Shown here: piece by piece, positions 50,378 through 62,517 of the stretch
Layout: every line of letters starts with the position of its first letter
How positions within the stretch are numbered: position 1 is the first letter of the stretch
Source: Daedaleopsis sinensis
Lineage: Eukaryota; Basidiomycota; Agaricomycetes; Polyporales; Polyporaceae
Direction: 5' to 3'
Assembly (NCBI GenBank): GCA_033807695.1
Contig: CM066310.1
Coordinates: 3,224,001 to 3,288,000, forward strand
Length of the DNA: 64,000 nt
The notes under the pieces: model-generated
Seen by the model: the letters and a program-made list of their open reading frames with translations, nothing else
The model's database searches: none
What the model was told of the DNA's origin: nothing
Program-made: the position numbers and the translations under genes

Positions 50378-52615
50378 TCAACTCTCTCCGGACGTTTGAA
50401 CAAATATATTCGTCCTCGCGTACGATACACCGCGCCGATCGCCACCGCGCCGATCGCACCAGCGCCCGCCCGATACCCGCAGCCGCACGGAGTCCGAACG
50501 CACACGCCTCCGCACCGCGAGGAGCGAGTTCTGCGTGCCCGTGTATCCGATCTGCACAGGGGTGTAAGCGCGGGATGGGCGAGAGTGCAAAACACAGGCG
50601 GCTCACCGACGAGAAGATCTGGGGCGCGTAGTAGTTGACTGAGTTCTGGCCGCCCCACTGCTGCAGGATGAAGATGACGACGGCGATGACGAAGCGGATG
50701 AAGTTGCCCTTGCCGAGGAACGCCTCGCGCAGCCCAAGCCCTTTGCGTGCCTCGCGCTCCTCCTCGATCGCGGCCTCGATCTCAGCCATCTCGGCACGCG
50801 TGTTCTCCTCGTCGGTGCTCGTCTTGCGGAGATAGGCGAGGTTGCGGAGAGCCTCTTCGGTGCGGCCCTTCGACGCGAGCCACCGGGGCGACTCCTTGAT
50901 GGTCAAGAGGCCGAAGGCGAGGATGCCGGCAGGGACGAGCTGGAGCCCGAAGGGGATCCGCCAGACGTTGGGGCCAGACTTGATGTGGAGGCCGACGCCC
51001 ACTGCAAGCCGCCTGCGTGAGATCGTTGAGACTGATGAGTCTGCAAAGGAGGGACTCACGGTTGATGAAGTACGAGATCATGACGCCGACGGCGACCATG
51101 ATCTGGAAGAGACCGGTGATGCGACCACGGGAGCCCTTGGGGGAGCATTCTGCAACGAACGCGGGCGCGACGGCGGAGATGGCACCGATACCGAATCCGG
51201 CCAGGACACGCCCGGCGTAGATGTAGCCGATACCGCGGGATCCGCCAGCAACGGTTTGGAGAATCTGGGATGCGAGTGAGCACGCGGGGAACCCGCTGGT
51301 CGTCGGAAGTACTCACCGCGCCAATGCAGAAGAACACGGTGAAACCGAACAAAGTGTACTTCCTACCATACGCGGCTAGAAGACGATGTCAGCCACGGGC
51401 TCGCACGAACGAGCTGAAACATCGTCGCCGACAGAGGCTAAGACAATGCCTGGGAGGCATAGCTGGCCAACGAGAGTGAACGGAAGCGAGCGGTTCTCTG
51501 GGAAGGCATGTCACGCCTGTTACGGCAGGGAGTTATCACGGCAGTGACTGCACGCGAACGAAAATCACACTGCCACTCTGGGAGTATGTAGCGCTCTCAG
51601 AGACGGAGCAAGGCATCCAGCATCCTCGTGCAGAATGAACTTAACCAGAAGGGAGCGTTCGCCGGGGGATGCGGTCATGCCCCGAGTGAACCGAGCAGCC
51701 ATTTGCTCGAACCCGCTAGAGACCAGCGCATGGCCGTCGTTGCCAAAAAGGCCAGTATTTATCCCCTCAACGCGTCGACCGGCTGACTGCCGACGAAGGC
51801 TACGACGATGCCTGGGATGCATAGCTCGCCAACGAGAGTGAACGGAAGCGAGCGATTCTCTGGGAAGCCATGCAACGCCTGTTACGGCAGGGAGTCATCA
51901 CGGCAGTGACTGCACGCGAACGAAAATCACACTGCCACTCTGGGAGTACGTAGCGCTCTCAAGGACGGACCAAGGCATCCAGCATCCTCGTGCAGAATGA
52001 ACTTAACCAGACAGGGAGCCGCCCGCAAGCAGTGCGTTCGTCGGGGGATGCGGTCATGCCCCGACCGAACCGAGCAGCAATTTGCTCGAACCCGCTAGAG
52101 ACCAGCGCATGACCGTCCTAGCCAAAAAGGCCAGTATTTATCCCTTGAACAGTCTTTCGGCCGGCCGACTGGCCCCGAGTAGGAAGAATGCAGCGCGATA
52201 GCGGGCGACGCGATGAAGGCAGCAGGAGGGAGACCGATGCTCACCTGAGACGGGCGCGCTGACGAGTGCCCCAACCAAGGCTCCTGCCTGGAGGACGGAG
52301 ACGACGTTGGACGAGACCGCGTTCGCCTTCTTGGTGTTGGCCGTGCCATCGGGGTTCAAGAGACCGAAGTGCTCCTTGAAATACGACATGGACACGACAC
52401 CACCGCCGATTCCGCTGCCGGGCCTGTTGAGCGCATATATGCGACGAGTACGCGCGGGGGACTCACGTATCATAGCCGAAGAGGACGATGCCCCAGTAGA
52501 CGATGAATGCGAGCCCTGTGGATGTCTGGGAGGTCAGCGACGCGCGACACGGGCTAGGCTAGTCAGGAGAGTGCGCACAGTAGACCCTGATGTTGCGAAC
52601 GATCTCCGAGCCCAT
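50378..52615 (-). pseudogene. Truncated MFS sugar transporter (unit D)
   Basis: Fourth copy, start 52615, again ending in the shared exon-7 junction and a stop at 50378. Intron 3 is enlarged to about 860 bp by a 362-bp tandem duplication. Coding exons 1-6 remain open. It is the last recognisable part of the array. Confidence 0.85.
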
Positions 52616-52879
52616 GGTGGACGGCGGCGAGGAGGGTGTCGGCGGTGAGGAGGGGGTGGAGGAGGAAGCGTCCCGAGAGGTCAAAACCTCGGCGCGAGCC
52701 TTTTTATCGGGGGAGACGTGCGTCGGGGTTCTTCCCCACGGAGGGCGCGATCGAGATTGAGGGGAAGGCTAGTGGCCTCTACTGGCCTGCCATCAAATTC
52801 CAGTGCCTGTCAGCAGTGTGAATGACCTCCGGTAGCCTCCGGTCCGCGCACGGTCCGTCCCCTGCCACCAGACCAAGCT
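50519..52879. repeat. Tandem unit D (partial, 2.4 kb)
   Basis: Begins with the common junction and ends at CCAGACCAAGCTC (about 52879), where units A-C continue with TCGCCCTCTCGCACCG but D changes to unrelated sequence. Its upstream variant CATCAAATTCCAGTGCCTG matches unit B rather than A or C. Confidence 0.9.
51427..52150 (-). repeat. 362-bp tandem duplication in intron 3 of unit D
   Basis: The sequence from GCCGACAGAGGCTAAGAC (51427) repeats from 51789. The two halves differ: the first resembles the unit A type, the second the unit B/C type at its start and the unit C type (AGTCTTTCGGCCGG) at its end. An unequal exchange between different units would give this. Confidence 0.8.
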
Positions 52880-55244
52880 CAGGTCCGTGCGTTTAATTGC
52901 AAAGTGTTGTTGAGCTTGTTTCGAGGTTCCATGATTGGCATTCATTGGCACTTTCAGTGCTCACACACTATCCAACTCTCCCGTGAGTCGGCACAGGTCG
53001 CGCCTTATCGATACAGTATATCCGTAAGTATGGGCGGACCAGCTGTCACGGCGACAAGAATTCAGGAGACTGTTTCGCTCGTGTGCATCCATGGACAACA
53101 CGCGAATCAACTTTCGTGGTCGACGTCTACAGAACCTGGGGGGAATGGTAACACGCAGACGCTCTTCGGGTGAGAGAACTGTCCCACTCCAAACCCCAGG
53201 AGCTCGAACGACTGCTCTTCTCATAGTCGTGCGACGACGCGAATATTGGCACTTCGTGGAAAGGAGAAGCTCAGTGGGCCTGGGTACTCAGTACTCAGGC
53301 CTCAGTACCCCGGGAGCATCCAGAACTCCTACCATACGGTGCTACAAACACAAGTCGAAGCGGAATAGCAGCATCGCCGGACGCGCGGCCCGCCCCGTCA
53401 ACAACAGCGAGTCTAGTGGACACAACGGCAGTCATCAGATGCGGATCTAGCAGCAGCCACAACAGAAAGCACACCTAGCTTCGATCGGTCCACAACACCA
53501 ACCAGCGCAGTCGAAAGGAGTGTGTGGGGTAGTTGTGGGGCGGGCCTCCTGCTCCGGAAGGACACACATGACACCGAGCTAGTGCCATAGCCCAAACCCC
53601 CGCATTTCACGGGGACTTGTCGGACAGATTGTTCAGGAAACGATCGAATGCGGAGACAACCAGGTACATGCATACCTTGAGTCCTCGTGAGTCGTTCCTC
53701 GACTTGCTTATCCGCCGCACCTCTCACGACGGCCGACCCGCCTCCTAATACTAGCTGCGGCGCCCTGGCGCCCTGGAGTGGGTTGGGTGGAACTCACATA
53801 TTAGGTGCAGATTACAGATGCGCATGACCACTGCCACCGACTACATCCAGGAGTTGGCCGACCCCTACGTCCCCCACACGCGCACGTATGTCCTCCACAC
53901 GCCTCCACCCCGGGCCGGGCGCAGTCGGAATGCAAGGCTGCAGCACATGTACAGTTCCAAGTTGCGATCGCAGAGAATCGGAGGCACGAATTACCATAGA
54001 TACCGTGAGGGCAGAGTGTCGTGGAGGTTATGTATGGGCCATATGGATGATCGCATCGCGTAGGCTGGGAGGCGTGTTGTTGAACCAGTGTTGAGTAGTA
54101 TCCAGGAGTCGAAGAGCGGCGAGAGAGCCATTACCCGGCGCCGCCCCTGAGGCCTGAGGCCTGAGGCTTGAGCTCCTGCAACCGTAGCTTGATCAGTGAG
54201 ATACCCTGATAGCGGGTCTTAGCTACCACTGCAAGCCAGTGCGTCCCAATTCGAGCAGTTCCAGGGACCAGCTGCCATGGCCGTCGTGACCAGCGCGGAA
54301 ATTCCTGAACCTCAGGATGTTGGACGAGACGGAACGTTCAATCGCCCGAGTGCCGAACGGGAGTCAGTAGTGACAGAAAGTCTAGCACGCAGAGGGACTC
54401 TCGCAAGTGGAGCTCAACGTCGTAGACTCGTAGTGACTAGTTACTAGTATCGGGTCGTTTGGTAACCGCAGTCATGTCGCTGGTGGCCAAGGCTGAGGAA
54501 GAGCCGGCGTCTAGGACACCTTATTGAGACTGGAGTTGATTGGGGCGCTTATCATAGCACACCTCCAACATCCGACCTCCTCCTCGACTTTCACCGGCAC
54601 CCCTATCTACAGCTTCACCCCGTTTCACTTCATTATCAGTGCAGGATAACATCTGGTTGCAGCCTGAAACCTTACTTGCATACTACTTTCTGTTTATCTA
54701 GAACTCCCTACTCCGACTCTCCGAGTCGCAACCGCGACTCCCGGGTTGCTTAGCAACGGACTGTTTACCTTGAGGTGGTACAAATACTGTGGTGAAGGTG
54801 AGTCATAGGGCGACGTGTTAAGCAGGTGTGGTGAATTCTGTCAGGCGAGGAGCGTGCCCGAGCATGCAGATGCGCGGGCGTCGAATGATGGACGCAACTC
54901 CTGTACATGTGCCGTACCCAGGTTCGCATATTCAAGAGTCGCGAGCACACGCTTGAGCCTCTACCCTCTATGCAGAACTCTCATCGGAAGGACTGCGCCG
55001 CCGCCAGCCTCGATAGCGCACCCGCGACATGGACCTGCGTAGAGACTCAGGCTGCCAGAAGAGGCTCGAGTTCGCTTGTGAAGGAGTGTTCCAGCTGATT
55101 ATCGCGATTGCTTGCAGAAATTGCACGACGTGCACTCTGGAACCATATTCAGCATAGTCTCTCTACGACAGCGGGCGACATCCTCATACAGCTGACAACG
55201 ACGAGAACGACTCGCACATTTCTCTTGGCTAGCGGATCATCCTA
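52880..55244. other. Spacer right of the array
   Basis: About 2.4 kb of unique sequence. There are small local repeats such as GAGGCCTGAGGCCTGAGGCT (about 54148) and TACTCAGTACTCAGGCCTCAG (about 53284). Short open frames at 53805-54063 and 54815-55098 show no splice-linked extension or recognisable product. I call no gene here. Confidence 0.45.
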
Positions 55245-56469
55245 ATGTCTTTCACAGACCTCCCGCAAGAGATTGTGCAGGAGATAGTGGAGTACCTCCG
55301 CTATGCTAATCGCGCTTCTCTCAAGAGCTGTGCCCTCACATGCCGTCTTCTCTCAACCTGCGCCCGCGCCGTCTTGTTTCGGATCGTGTCGCTCAACTGC
55401 ACGCGCTTACCCTCTTCTCGAACCTCATTAACTCCAACCCAGAGATAGGGCGATACGTGAAGCTGCTCTACATTTCTCAACCACAGACGTGGACCGGTTA
55501 TCCCGACCCCCACTTTCTCCCTCACTTCCTCCCGTGGCCCCACTTCTCGAACTCGCGCAAGGTTCAGCTTCTGTTCCTCCAGTTTCGCACCATGAGCGAG
55601 TTCTACCTGATCATGGACGCCATCCCAACTCTGGAGAGCCTCTTGTGTAACACAGTGACTTGGACGGCCTGCGAAGACCCGGGGATCCATGTGACTCGTG
55701 CGCTCGAGTCGGAGGGCCCATCTGCATTCCCCAACTTGAAGAAGATACACATCCAGGGCGGCAAAGTCGTGCCGCGCTCCTTCGTCCGTCACCTGCAATG
55801 TCGTCGCGACACCGTCCCCCTGCAATCGGTGGCACTTCACCACGACTCAGCCTCCATGGATAACTACTTGGAGTGGACGGAGCTTCTCCGCATGGCCGGC
55901 CCCACTTTGCTGAAAGCCAGCCTGTACACAAGCGAGATGGTCACTCATCGTGAGTAGACAATCTCCATCCAGAGGTCAGAGTAGACACTGACAGAGTCCG
56001 CTCAGGTACCTCCCACGAGACGCTCTTCGCGAGCCTGCAGACGTGCTCCTCCCTTCGCGAGCTCACGCTCGGATACCGCTTCCAGCTGCGCGCCGACCCG
56101 CAGTCGGCCGTGCACGGCCGCCTCCTCGAAGCGCTCTGCGTGTACGTCGAGACGACCCCGCCCCCGCACGTAGACCTCGAACGGTTGTGCCTGCGCATGT
56201 TCGACCGCGACGGCGCGATGATATCTGTCACGCCCGCGCTCGGGGCGCGTCTCGCGCGCGCGCTGCTCGACCGGACGCGTTATCCGCGCTTCTGCCGGCT
56301 GACGGTCGTGCTGAAGGCGCAGACGTGGTCTGCGATCGGGGGGCGGTGGCAGGAACTGCTGGGCCGCAATGCGCAGCCTGTCGCGGAGAGGTGGGAGCAT
56401 GCGTTTGGGGCGTTCAAGAGTGCGCCTGGGGTGCAGCTTAAGGTCAATGCTCACGGGTGGCTCTACTGA
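55245..56469 (+). CDS. F-box protein with leucine-rich C-terminal region (apparent frameshift)
   Basis: F-box proteins are the substrate adaptors of SCF ubiquitin ligases; agaricomycetes carry large, fast-changing sets. The N-terminus has a clear F-box (FTDLPQEIVQEIVEYLRYAN through ALTCRLLSTCARAVLFRIV). The first frame then runs to a stop at 55448, while the homologous continuation (LHALTLFSNLINSNPEIG) is in another frame from about 55400, with no splice site to connect them. From there exon 1 ends at 55949, a 56-bp intron follows, and exon 2 (56006-56469) closes in phase, ending FKSAPGVQLKVNAHGWLY. A one- or two-base indel near 55395-55415 would explain it, either a real mutation or a sequencing error. 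The relic at 10660-11330 is its degenerate relative. Confidence 0.75.
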
Positions 56470-57478
56470 GGGCCACGGCTGAGTTTCTGGTATCGATCTC
56501 GCTGTTGCGGATGACAGTCCCTACATCGAAAATGTGAGCATCGTGATTTTTAACCCCGTAGCCCGAAGGCTCATCGTGGATGGAGTCCACAGATCATTCA
56601 TTAGCACCTTCCACGTGCGACGTGGATAGATTCCCTTGCATCATGCGATATATTGTCCTATCCCATAAGCTTTCTCGAACCTTCACCTTCCTCGGTGACA
56701 CCGGCGTGGAAACCTGCCCTACGGTGTGTATAGTTTGGGAGGACGAGGTATGTGGTCTGTGATTTTTCACCTAAAACGGCTCACTATGATTCCATACTAT
56801 CGTCATGCTTCCGGCTCGTTCTCGTAGCTATCCCCCTCGCCCATCCCGATCCCGTATAGGTACAGCCATCTCATCTGAGGATTGACTCGAAGCGCAAACA
56901 TGAGCCGCCTCGGCTCAGTGACCAACTTCAAAACATGTGAGTGATCGTCACAGTCGCAGTTGATCATCGTCCGCAATGTTATATCTCTCATTGTCATCCC
57001 TGCCCGCTCTGACTGTTGTGTAATGCAGCCGTCTACTACCCCAGCACTGGCCGTGAAAGAGATCATGCCAGCCTTTTACGAAAAGCGGGTAACGTTTGCC
57101 GCGGCTCGTGCGATGTAAACTCCGGACGGCTTATCACCCATGGTCAATTCCGACGTGCGACTAGCAGCATCTCAGTCCCATCGCGCCCTCACGCTAATAG
57201 CAAAGTGACACTTCGGAGCCATAATCCATTTTCCAACAGCCGTCGGTGGATGTACGTAATGACAGTTGTAATCTCAGATCATTGGTATTCACAGATCTGT
57301 TCTGCACCCACACGCGGATACACTTGTGCCTTCGAATCGTTCTTCGTGCAGCAGCTCCTCTCTTCCGCCGGGCCGCACGTACCCGTGACCTCCTTCTCCT
57401 TGCATAAGTATCGCGCGGATAGTGGTACGGGGTCATTGTGACTCCCCCGAGTCAACGTACTGCCCTCGTACTCGCACA
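56470..57478. other. Spacer upstream of the GH28 gene
   Basis: About 1 kb with only short open frames on both strands and no splice-supported exons. By position it contains the GH28 promoter, but no clear TATA box is visible in the last 150 bp. Confidence 0.4.
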
Positions 57479-59506
57479 ATGCGCGCGGTGCACTGTGTCG
57501 TCGCATTCCTTGCCACTTTCCTTTTCGACATTGCAGTGGGAGCAAGTCTCCCAAGCCCGTCCCTCGCGAAGACCTGCCAAGTCCGACCGTTGGGCGCCGG
57601 GAAGGATGACACCGATCAGGTCAAGTTTGACCTGCTCTTTGTCGCTTCCTTTCCAAAGCTAATACAGACGCATATAGGTAGAAGCAGCAATCGCGAAATG
57701 CGGTCATTTCGGAACGACGATCTTTGCACCTGGCGAGTACAACATCACCCGGTCAGTGATGATACTTCTTCCCCTGGGCCCTCGCATGTCCTCGTTGCTG
57801 ATGCTGAGTACGGCGTAGGAAAATGACATGGGATCTCGTGTCCTCTCGGGTGGATCTGCACGGGTACTTGAGCGTAAGTTGGTCCAAGTCAACATTCACC
57901 CAGTCGTCTTAACAGCCTCGGCCGGTCCTCTCAGTTCGTGCCCGACATAAAATACTGGCTCGACGCCCAGAACACATATCGTGTCATTTTCATCCAGAAC
58001 CAGGCGTCCTGGTTCGTCGTCACCGGCAGCGACTTCGTCATCGACGCGCACGGCGCGGGAGGTATCAATGGGAATGGGCAGCCGTGGTGGTCGTACTTCG
58101 CGACCCGCACGCGCGAGGACGGCGATGGCCGTCCGGTCGCGTTCACGTTGAAAAATGTCACGCGCGCGCTGGTGAAAGACTTCCGGATCGAGGCGCAGCC
58201 GTTCTGGTGCAACGCGATCGCGGACTCGAGCGAGGTCGTGTACGATGGGATGTACTGCAACGCGACGAATGAGGACCCGACGTTTGCGGGTCAAAAGTGA
58301 GTGCTCTGTGATGGTGCTGGTCGTTTGCTATGTAATTGACAAGGAGTGTCTGCCTAGCGTGGTACCGAACACAGACGGTGCGTTCAAAGCGGGCCTCTTT
58401 GTTGCGATTACCTCACGAGGGCGCTTCTGTCAGGGATTGACACCTACAGGTCGGACAAGATCTCCCTTATGCGATGGGATGTACGTCTCTCTTTACGCTC
58501 GTGATCTGGCTAGAACTTACATGTGTTGCTTCAGATCACTTGCGGAGATGATTGTCTTGCGATCAAAGGAGTGAGTGCGCGGGCAAGAAATAGAAGAGCT
58601 ACTCCGAGTCACTGATTGGTCGGTTGGAAAGAACTCAACGAACATCGTCGCTAAAGACATCACCTGTCGAGGCGGTAATGGCATCGCCTTCGGGTCTCTG
58701 GGCCAATATGTTCAGTTTGTAGGTGCTTCGTCCTCTTTCCTGCCAACGAACAGCTCATACGGAACGCTGAGCGCTGAACGCTTGTGCTTGTATATTGTAG
58801 AACGACATCGTGGACAACGTAGTACTGGAAGATCTGAAGGTCAGTCTCACAAGTCGTTATCACCACCATCTCATCGTCACACAAATATTTGTTTTTTCTT
58901 AGTTGATTCGCCTCAACCCACAAGTTCAACCTAACTTGGGGTCGGGCGTGTACTTCAAGTCCTGGGACGGAAGCGTGAACGGCGCTCCTCCAACTGGGGG
59001 TGGCGGCGGCGGCGGATTTGTCTCGAACGTCATCGCGAAGAACGTGGCACTCGATCAGGTGACGTTACCCATTCATGTGTACCAGACCAACGGCGGGCAT
59101 TCGTAGGTCATTCGCATCGCTCGTTGGTCTTGTAAACTAACCAGAGCTTGTAGCGGCGACGCCCCCTCGAAACTGCAGTTTAGCAATCTTACATTCGTCA
59201 ACTGGAAAGGCACATCCCAACGCAGCACAAGTAAGCATGAAGGGCCAGCTTCGCTACGTGCTTACAAACTTACCTCTGCCCTTCTCCATCATTGCTGACA
59301 GTCGTCGAGCTGGAATGTAGTCCTTCCGCTCCATGCCCAAACATGCGCTTTGAGAACATCGACATTGCACCCCCGAATGGGACCGCGCCGAGCTATGTCT
59401 GTGTGAACGTCGTTAGCGAGTTTGGTTTGCCAGGTACGGCCCCTCGCTCTGAATTGACGTGCAGCACTAATCGATTCCTATCCAAGCCTGTAATGCGACA
59501 GGATAG
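57479..59506 (+). CDS. Secreted GH28 glycoside hydrolase, probably exo-acting on pectin
   Basis: Thirteen exons (57479-57619, 57678-57751, 57819-57873, 57935-58296, 58358-58377, 58434-58480, 58535-58570, 58632-58718, 58801-58839, 58903-59102, 59154-59230, 59302-59433, 59487-59506) close to 429 residues. The N-terminus is a signal peptide (FLATFLFDIAVGA). The right-handed beta-helix core keeps NTDG (215-218) and GDDC (237-240), which supply the three catalytic Asp residues of GH28. The usual GHG is GNG (260-262), and the usual RIK region is VYFKSWDG (303-310), a pattern I associate with exo-type or rhamnose-type members rather than endopolygalacturonases. A Gly-rich loop (GGGGGGG) follows. Cys pairs near the C-terminus and the final ACNATG are typical of fungal members. 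It should be extracellular. Exact substrate is undetermined. Confidence 0.9.
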
Positions 59507-60895
59507 TGTGGAGTAAAGTTAAAGGGTGAAAATGAAGACACCGTGACCTTCGAACTACGAAGTAGTTTTTGCGAGCAGTTACGCCGTCTAGCATGCCGCG
59601 GAGCTATTGTTCCATGCAGACAGGTACATACTACATAGCGAGGATCTGGCCAAAACCCTTGTCTGGAATCGCAGAAAAATCAGCTTGCCCTCCTCTCCGC
59701 ACCCGACAAGGCACAATGCCAGCTATGACATCGGGCCGTAGTCGCTTGTCTTCGGTATGACATTGGCGGCTGTTGAGCGACAAACCAAACCTACTAACCA
59801 GGAAGGTTCAGTGACCGTTCGCATCTCCCCAACGTGCAGTGATTTCACTCCTAGATCCGAATACCCTCGGGGGCCGTTCGTGGGGCCATAGCGGCCATCC
59901 TAACGCCCCTGACGCAGTGCGATCTTGTGGAGATTAAAATGCAAGAGTGCACGGGACGGCGACGACCGCGTGTAAAGTGGGTTCGAAAAGCGCCATATTC
60001 ATCCAGTGTACGGCCTCTCTGTCCGCGGTGCCCTAGGTCTTCTTATCCCCGTGTATCGCAGCGTTTCATTATGATGGGCTAGACGCAGATACTCAAGCTT
60101 GCAAGCATACAATTAAGTATCAAGCCTATGAATGAGGTGGATATATTTTTGTCGCTACTTACGCTTCAAGGTTGGACAGGGATTGACGCACAGGTTCAGC
60201 GCCGAGAAGATACCCTGGGTAATCCAGGGGTAATATCAGAATGTCAACGTAACTCTAAGCCAAAGGCTCCACTGGCTGGGTTCTCGGTCACGATGATCAT
60301 GACGAGCAGCGAAAGAGAGCAGTGTGCGTTTTCGACGTATCATTTCGAATTCTGTTCGCGCTCACCCAGTCCTCCAGTAATATGCGTACGGAGCCTGTAG
60401 TGTGCAGCGTGCACTCTTGCCCTCTCAACCGTGGAGTCGAGCTGACGTCGACGGCGTATCCATTGAAAATGTGAAGACATCCGCGACATGCGGACTGTTC
60501 TTCTCCGTCGGCGACATCGTGAGAGCTCATCCGACGTTCCGCGTTTCCAGTGAAGAGGTGGAAGAACTGATGTAACGCTGCGTTAGGGCGATAGTTCAGT
60601 CGAACAGGAGAGTATTGTCGCCGTCGGAAACAATACTTGTGTATATGAACTGCAATGTCGTCGTCGCCTGAGGCATGCGTAGAGCGACTTTCACAAACGG
60701 TACTGCGTACCGGCCGCAAGGGAAGATGTGGATATCGACAGGTATTATATGTGCTATTACTGCTAATTCATTCAACGCGGGTCTTGGATGGAGCGGGTCG
60801 ATACGTAACTCACGATCATATGGTACGAGAGTTTATTGCAGGATGATTGGTACCTGAGCGATCTCCTAGCGCGCTCATAACGGTCCCTGCTCAGG
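59507..60895. other. Spacer between GH28 and hydrophobin genes
   Basis: About 1.4 kb. Plus-strand fragments at about 60420-60530 and 60675-60860 show short open frames that look faintly coding (for example ADVDGVSIENVK), but no frame can be extended. They may be remains of a decayed gene. Confidence 0.35.
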
Positions 60896-60903
60896 TATAA
60901 GAA
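60896..60903 (+). promoter_or_regulatory. TATA box of hydrophobin 1
   Basis: TATAAGAA, 84 bp upstream of the ATG at 60980. The second hydrophobin has TATAAAA at the matching distance, which supports both. Confidence 0.6.
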
Positions 60904-60979
60904 CCCGCATACCGACAGCCTCGAAAGTCCTCAGCGAACACTCACCAGTATTCGCACTCCGCACAACATCTCATCCGCC

Positions 60980-61447
60980 ATGTTCTCCAAGCTCTTTACA
61001 ATCACCTCCCTCGCAATCCTTGCTGTCGCCACCCCCACGCCAGGCGGCGGCGGAGGCGGGAATCCCCCGGCTCCCTCCTGCAGCACCGGGCCCATCCAGT
61101 GCTGCAACTCTGTCCAGAAGGCGAGCGCCCCTGCAGCGTCTCTCCTCCTCGGGCTCCTTGGCATCGTCGTTCAAGGCGTCGACGTTCTGGTCGGCATCAG
61201 CTGCTCGCCCGTTACCGTCATCGGAGTCGGCAGCGGCAGCTGGTCAGTCCACCCCTCGTTAGTTTGCACGTAGCCCCAGGAGACTGACATTGATGTTGCA
61301 GCTCTGCGAACGCTGTGTGCTGCCAGGACAACTCCCACGGTGAGATAGAGAAGGACTCCAAAGGACGCGGTTATGACGACGTACTTACTGACATCAACAT
61401 TCCCAGGTGGACTCATCTCCATCGGTTGTCTCCCGGTCACTCTCTGA
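60980..61447 (+). CDS. Class I hydrophobin 1
   Basis: Hydrophobins are small secreted proteins that self-assemble at air-water interfaces and coat hyphae. Exons 60980-61242, 61302-61339 and 61407-61447 close to 113 residues. A signal peptide (MFSKLFTITSLAILAVA) is followed by a Pro/Gly-rich stretch. Eight cysteines then fall at 34, 41, 42, 75, 88, 94, 95 and 108, giving C-x6-CC-x32-C-x12-C-x5-CC-x12-C, the class I spacing. The end is GCLPVTL. The two introns interrupt the Cys codon region and the NSHGG codons, as is common in agaricomycete hydrophobin genes. The promoter and leader resemble those of the neighbour at 63681, so the two are tandem duplicates. Confidence 0.97.
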
Positions 61448-62089
61448 AGAAGACGTGGAGCATGGAGGCTATGGAGCGTGGGAGGGTCATCGTCCCTAGT
61501 AGTGGCAGAGTGTACGAATATGGCTCCGTTGTGAGGCCTTGAGGAATGGACGTGACTGATTTCCTACCATTGAGCGAGAGTTCGATCGATTTGGAACATG
61601 TCGAAAGTCGGTTGGACGAGACGATCCCACGGAATCGACGCAGGACGTCATGTTCGCCTGCGGGTACGAACGGAGAGCGGTCTAGGCGCTGGACCATCTA
61701 GTAAGAAGTCAGTAGAAGTTCCCATAAGCACGTCCTTCAGAGGAGCCGTAAGAATGAATATTCGAGCAGGCCACAGTTTTTAACCGAGATTGATCGCGTG
61801 CCATCTGCGTTGCGGGGTTTGGAATTCGACGAAGTCTGCGCACGAGGAGTACACACACTAGTTTAAGCGGGAAGCTATCTTGAGAGAGAGAGAGTAGACT
61901 CACGGCGGCGGGTTATTTGTAGTCGAATGATTACAGGTAACTGAGCAGGAGTACGAGAAGAGAGCTCCCGTGCGTGCTCCACTGGCACTAACTGAGATCG
62001 TATCTAGCAAAGAAACGGCGTGCAACGTCTATGTGCCTCGGCACAAGAGCATCCATGGTAAAGACAGACATCGAATGGCTAGTCGATGC
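61448..62089. other. Spacer downstream of hydrophobin 1
   Basis: About 640 bp with no convincing coding frame. A short GA run lies at about 61880-61892. Confidence 0.4.
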
Positions 62090-62517
62090 TTAGATGGTAA
62101 AGAGCACCTTTATTACTAGTAGGAGCAAGCAGCGAGTCGGACGAGTATAGTCTACTAGAGATGATGATTCGTCGGTAGCAGCCACAAAGAACTTGATCTT
62201 GAAGGTCTGAACGATTGTGACGGGCATAGTACAGTTATCAGTATAAATCTCACCTTTCGGAGAGTGTCCAGATACGTACACCGCAGCGGGTAGTCCTCCC
62301 GGTCGGGAAGGGGGCTTGGGTCCTACTGGCCATGGCAAATTAGCATAAGTAGTAGTCTTCAACTTGTGGTGGTCGACAACAAACTTCGGCAAGCCTTCGG
62401 TAGCATCCGGCAAAGGTAAATAGTGACAAATAACGCGCTTGTGGCTATCGGCGTCTACACGTTGAACCTACTATGTACTTAGTACTCGCATGAGCGCATA
62501 CTTACATTCAAAGCCAT
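62090..62517 (-). CDS. Small hypothetical protein
   Basis: Unrecognised and tentative. A 12-base first exon (62506-62517, MALN) splices from GTAAGTATGC to an ACAAG acceptor, and exon 2 starts at 62437 in phase with RVICHYLPLPDATEGLPKFV. The next part is rich in Pro and Gly (LPWPVGPKPPSRPGGLPAAV). The open frame reaches a stop at 62090. A GTGAGA donor near 62252 and an acceptor near 62204 would shorten the product. No signal peptide or membrane segment precedes the conserved-looking part. It lies between the two hydrophobin genes, on the opposite strand. Confidence 0.3.

Larger units (their letters stand above)
41791..50518. repeat. Tandem unit C (about 8.7 kb)
   Basis: Complete third unit with the same order of parts. 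It matches unit A in length but shares several small variants with unit B around the small gene, and intron variants with unit D. Confidence 0.95.

Noticed and set aside
23490..52879. Array as a simple assembly error
   Set aside because: Units differ in length and by many substitutions and indels, and the internal duplications are unit-specific.
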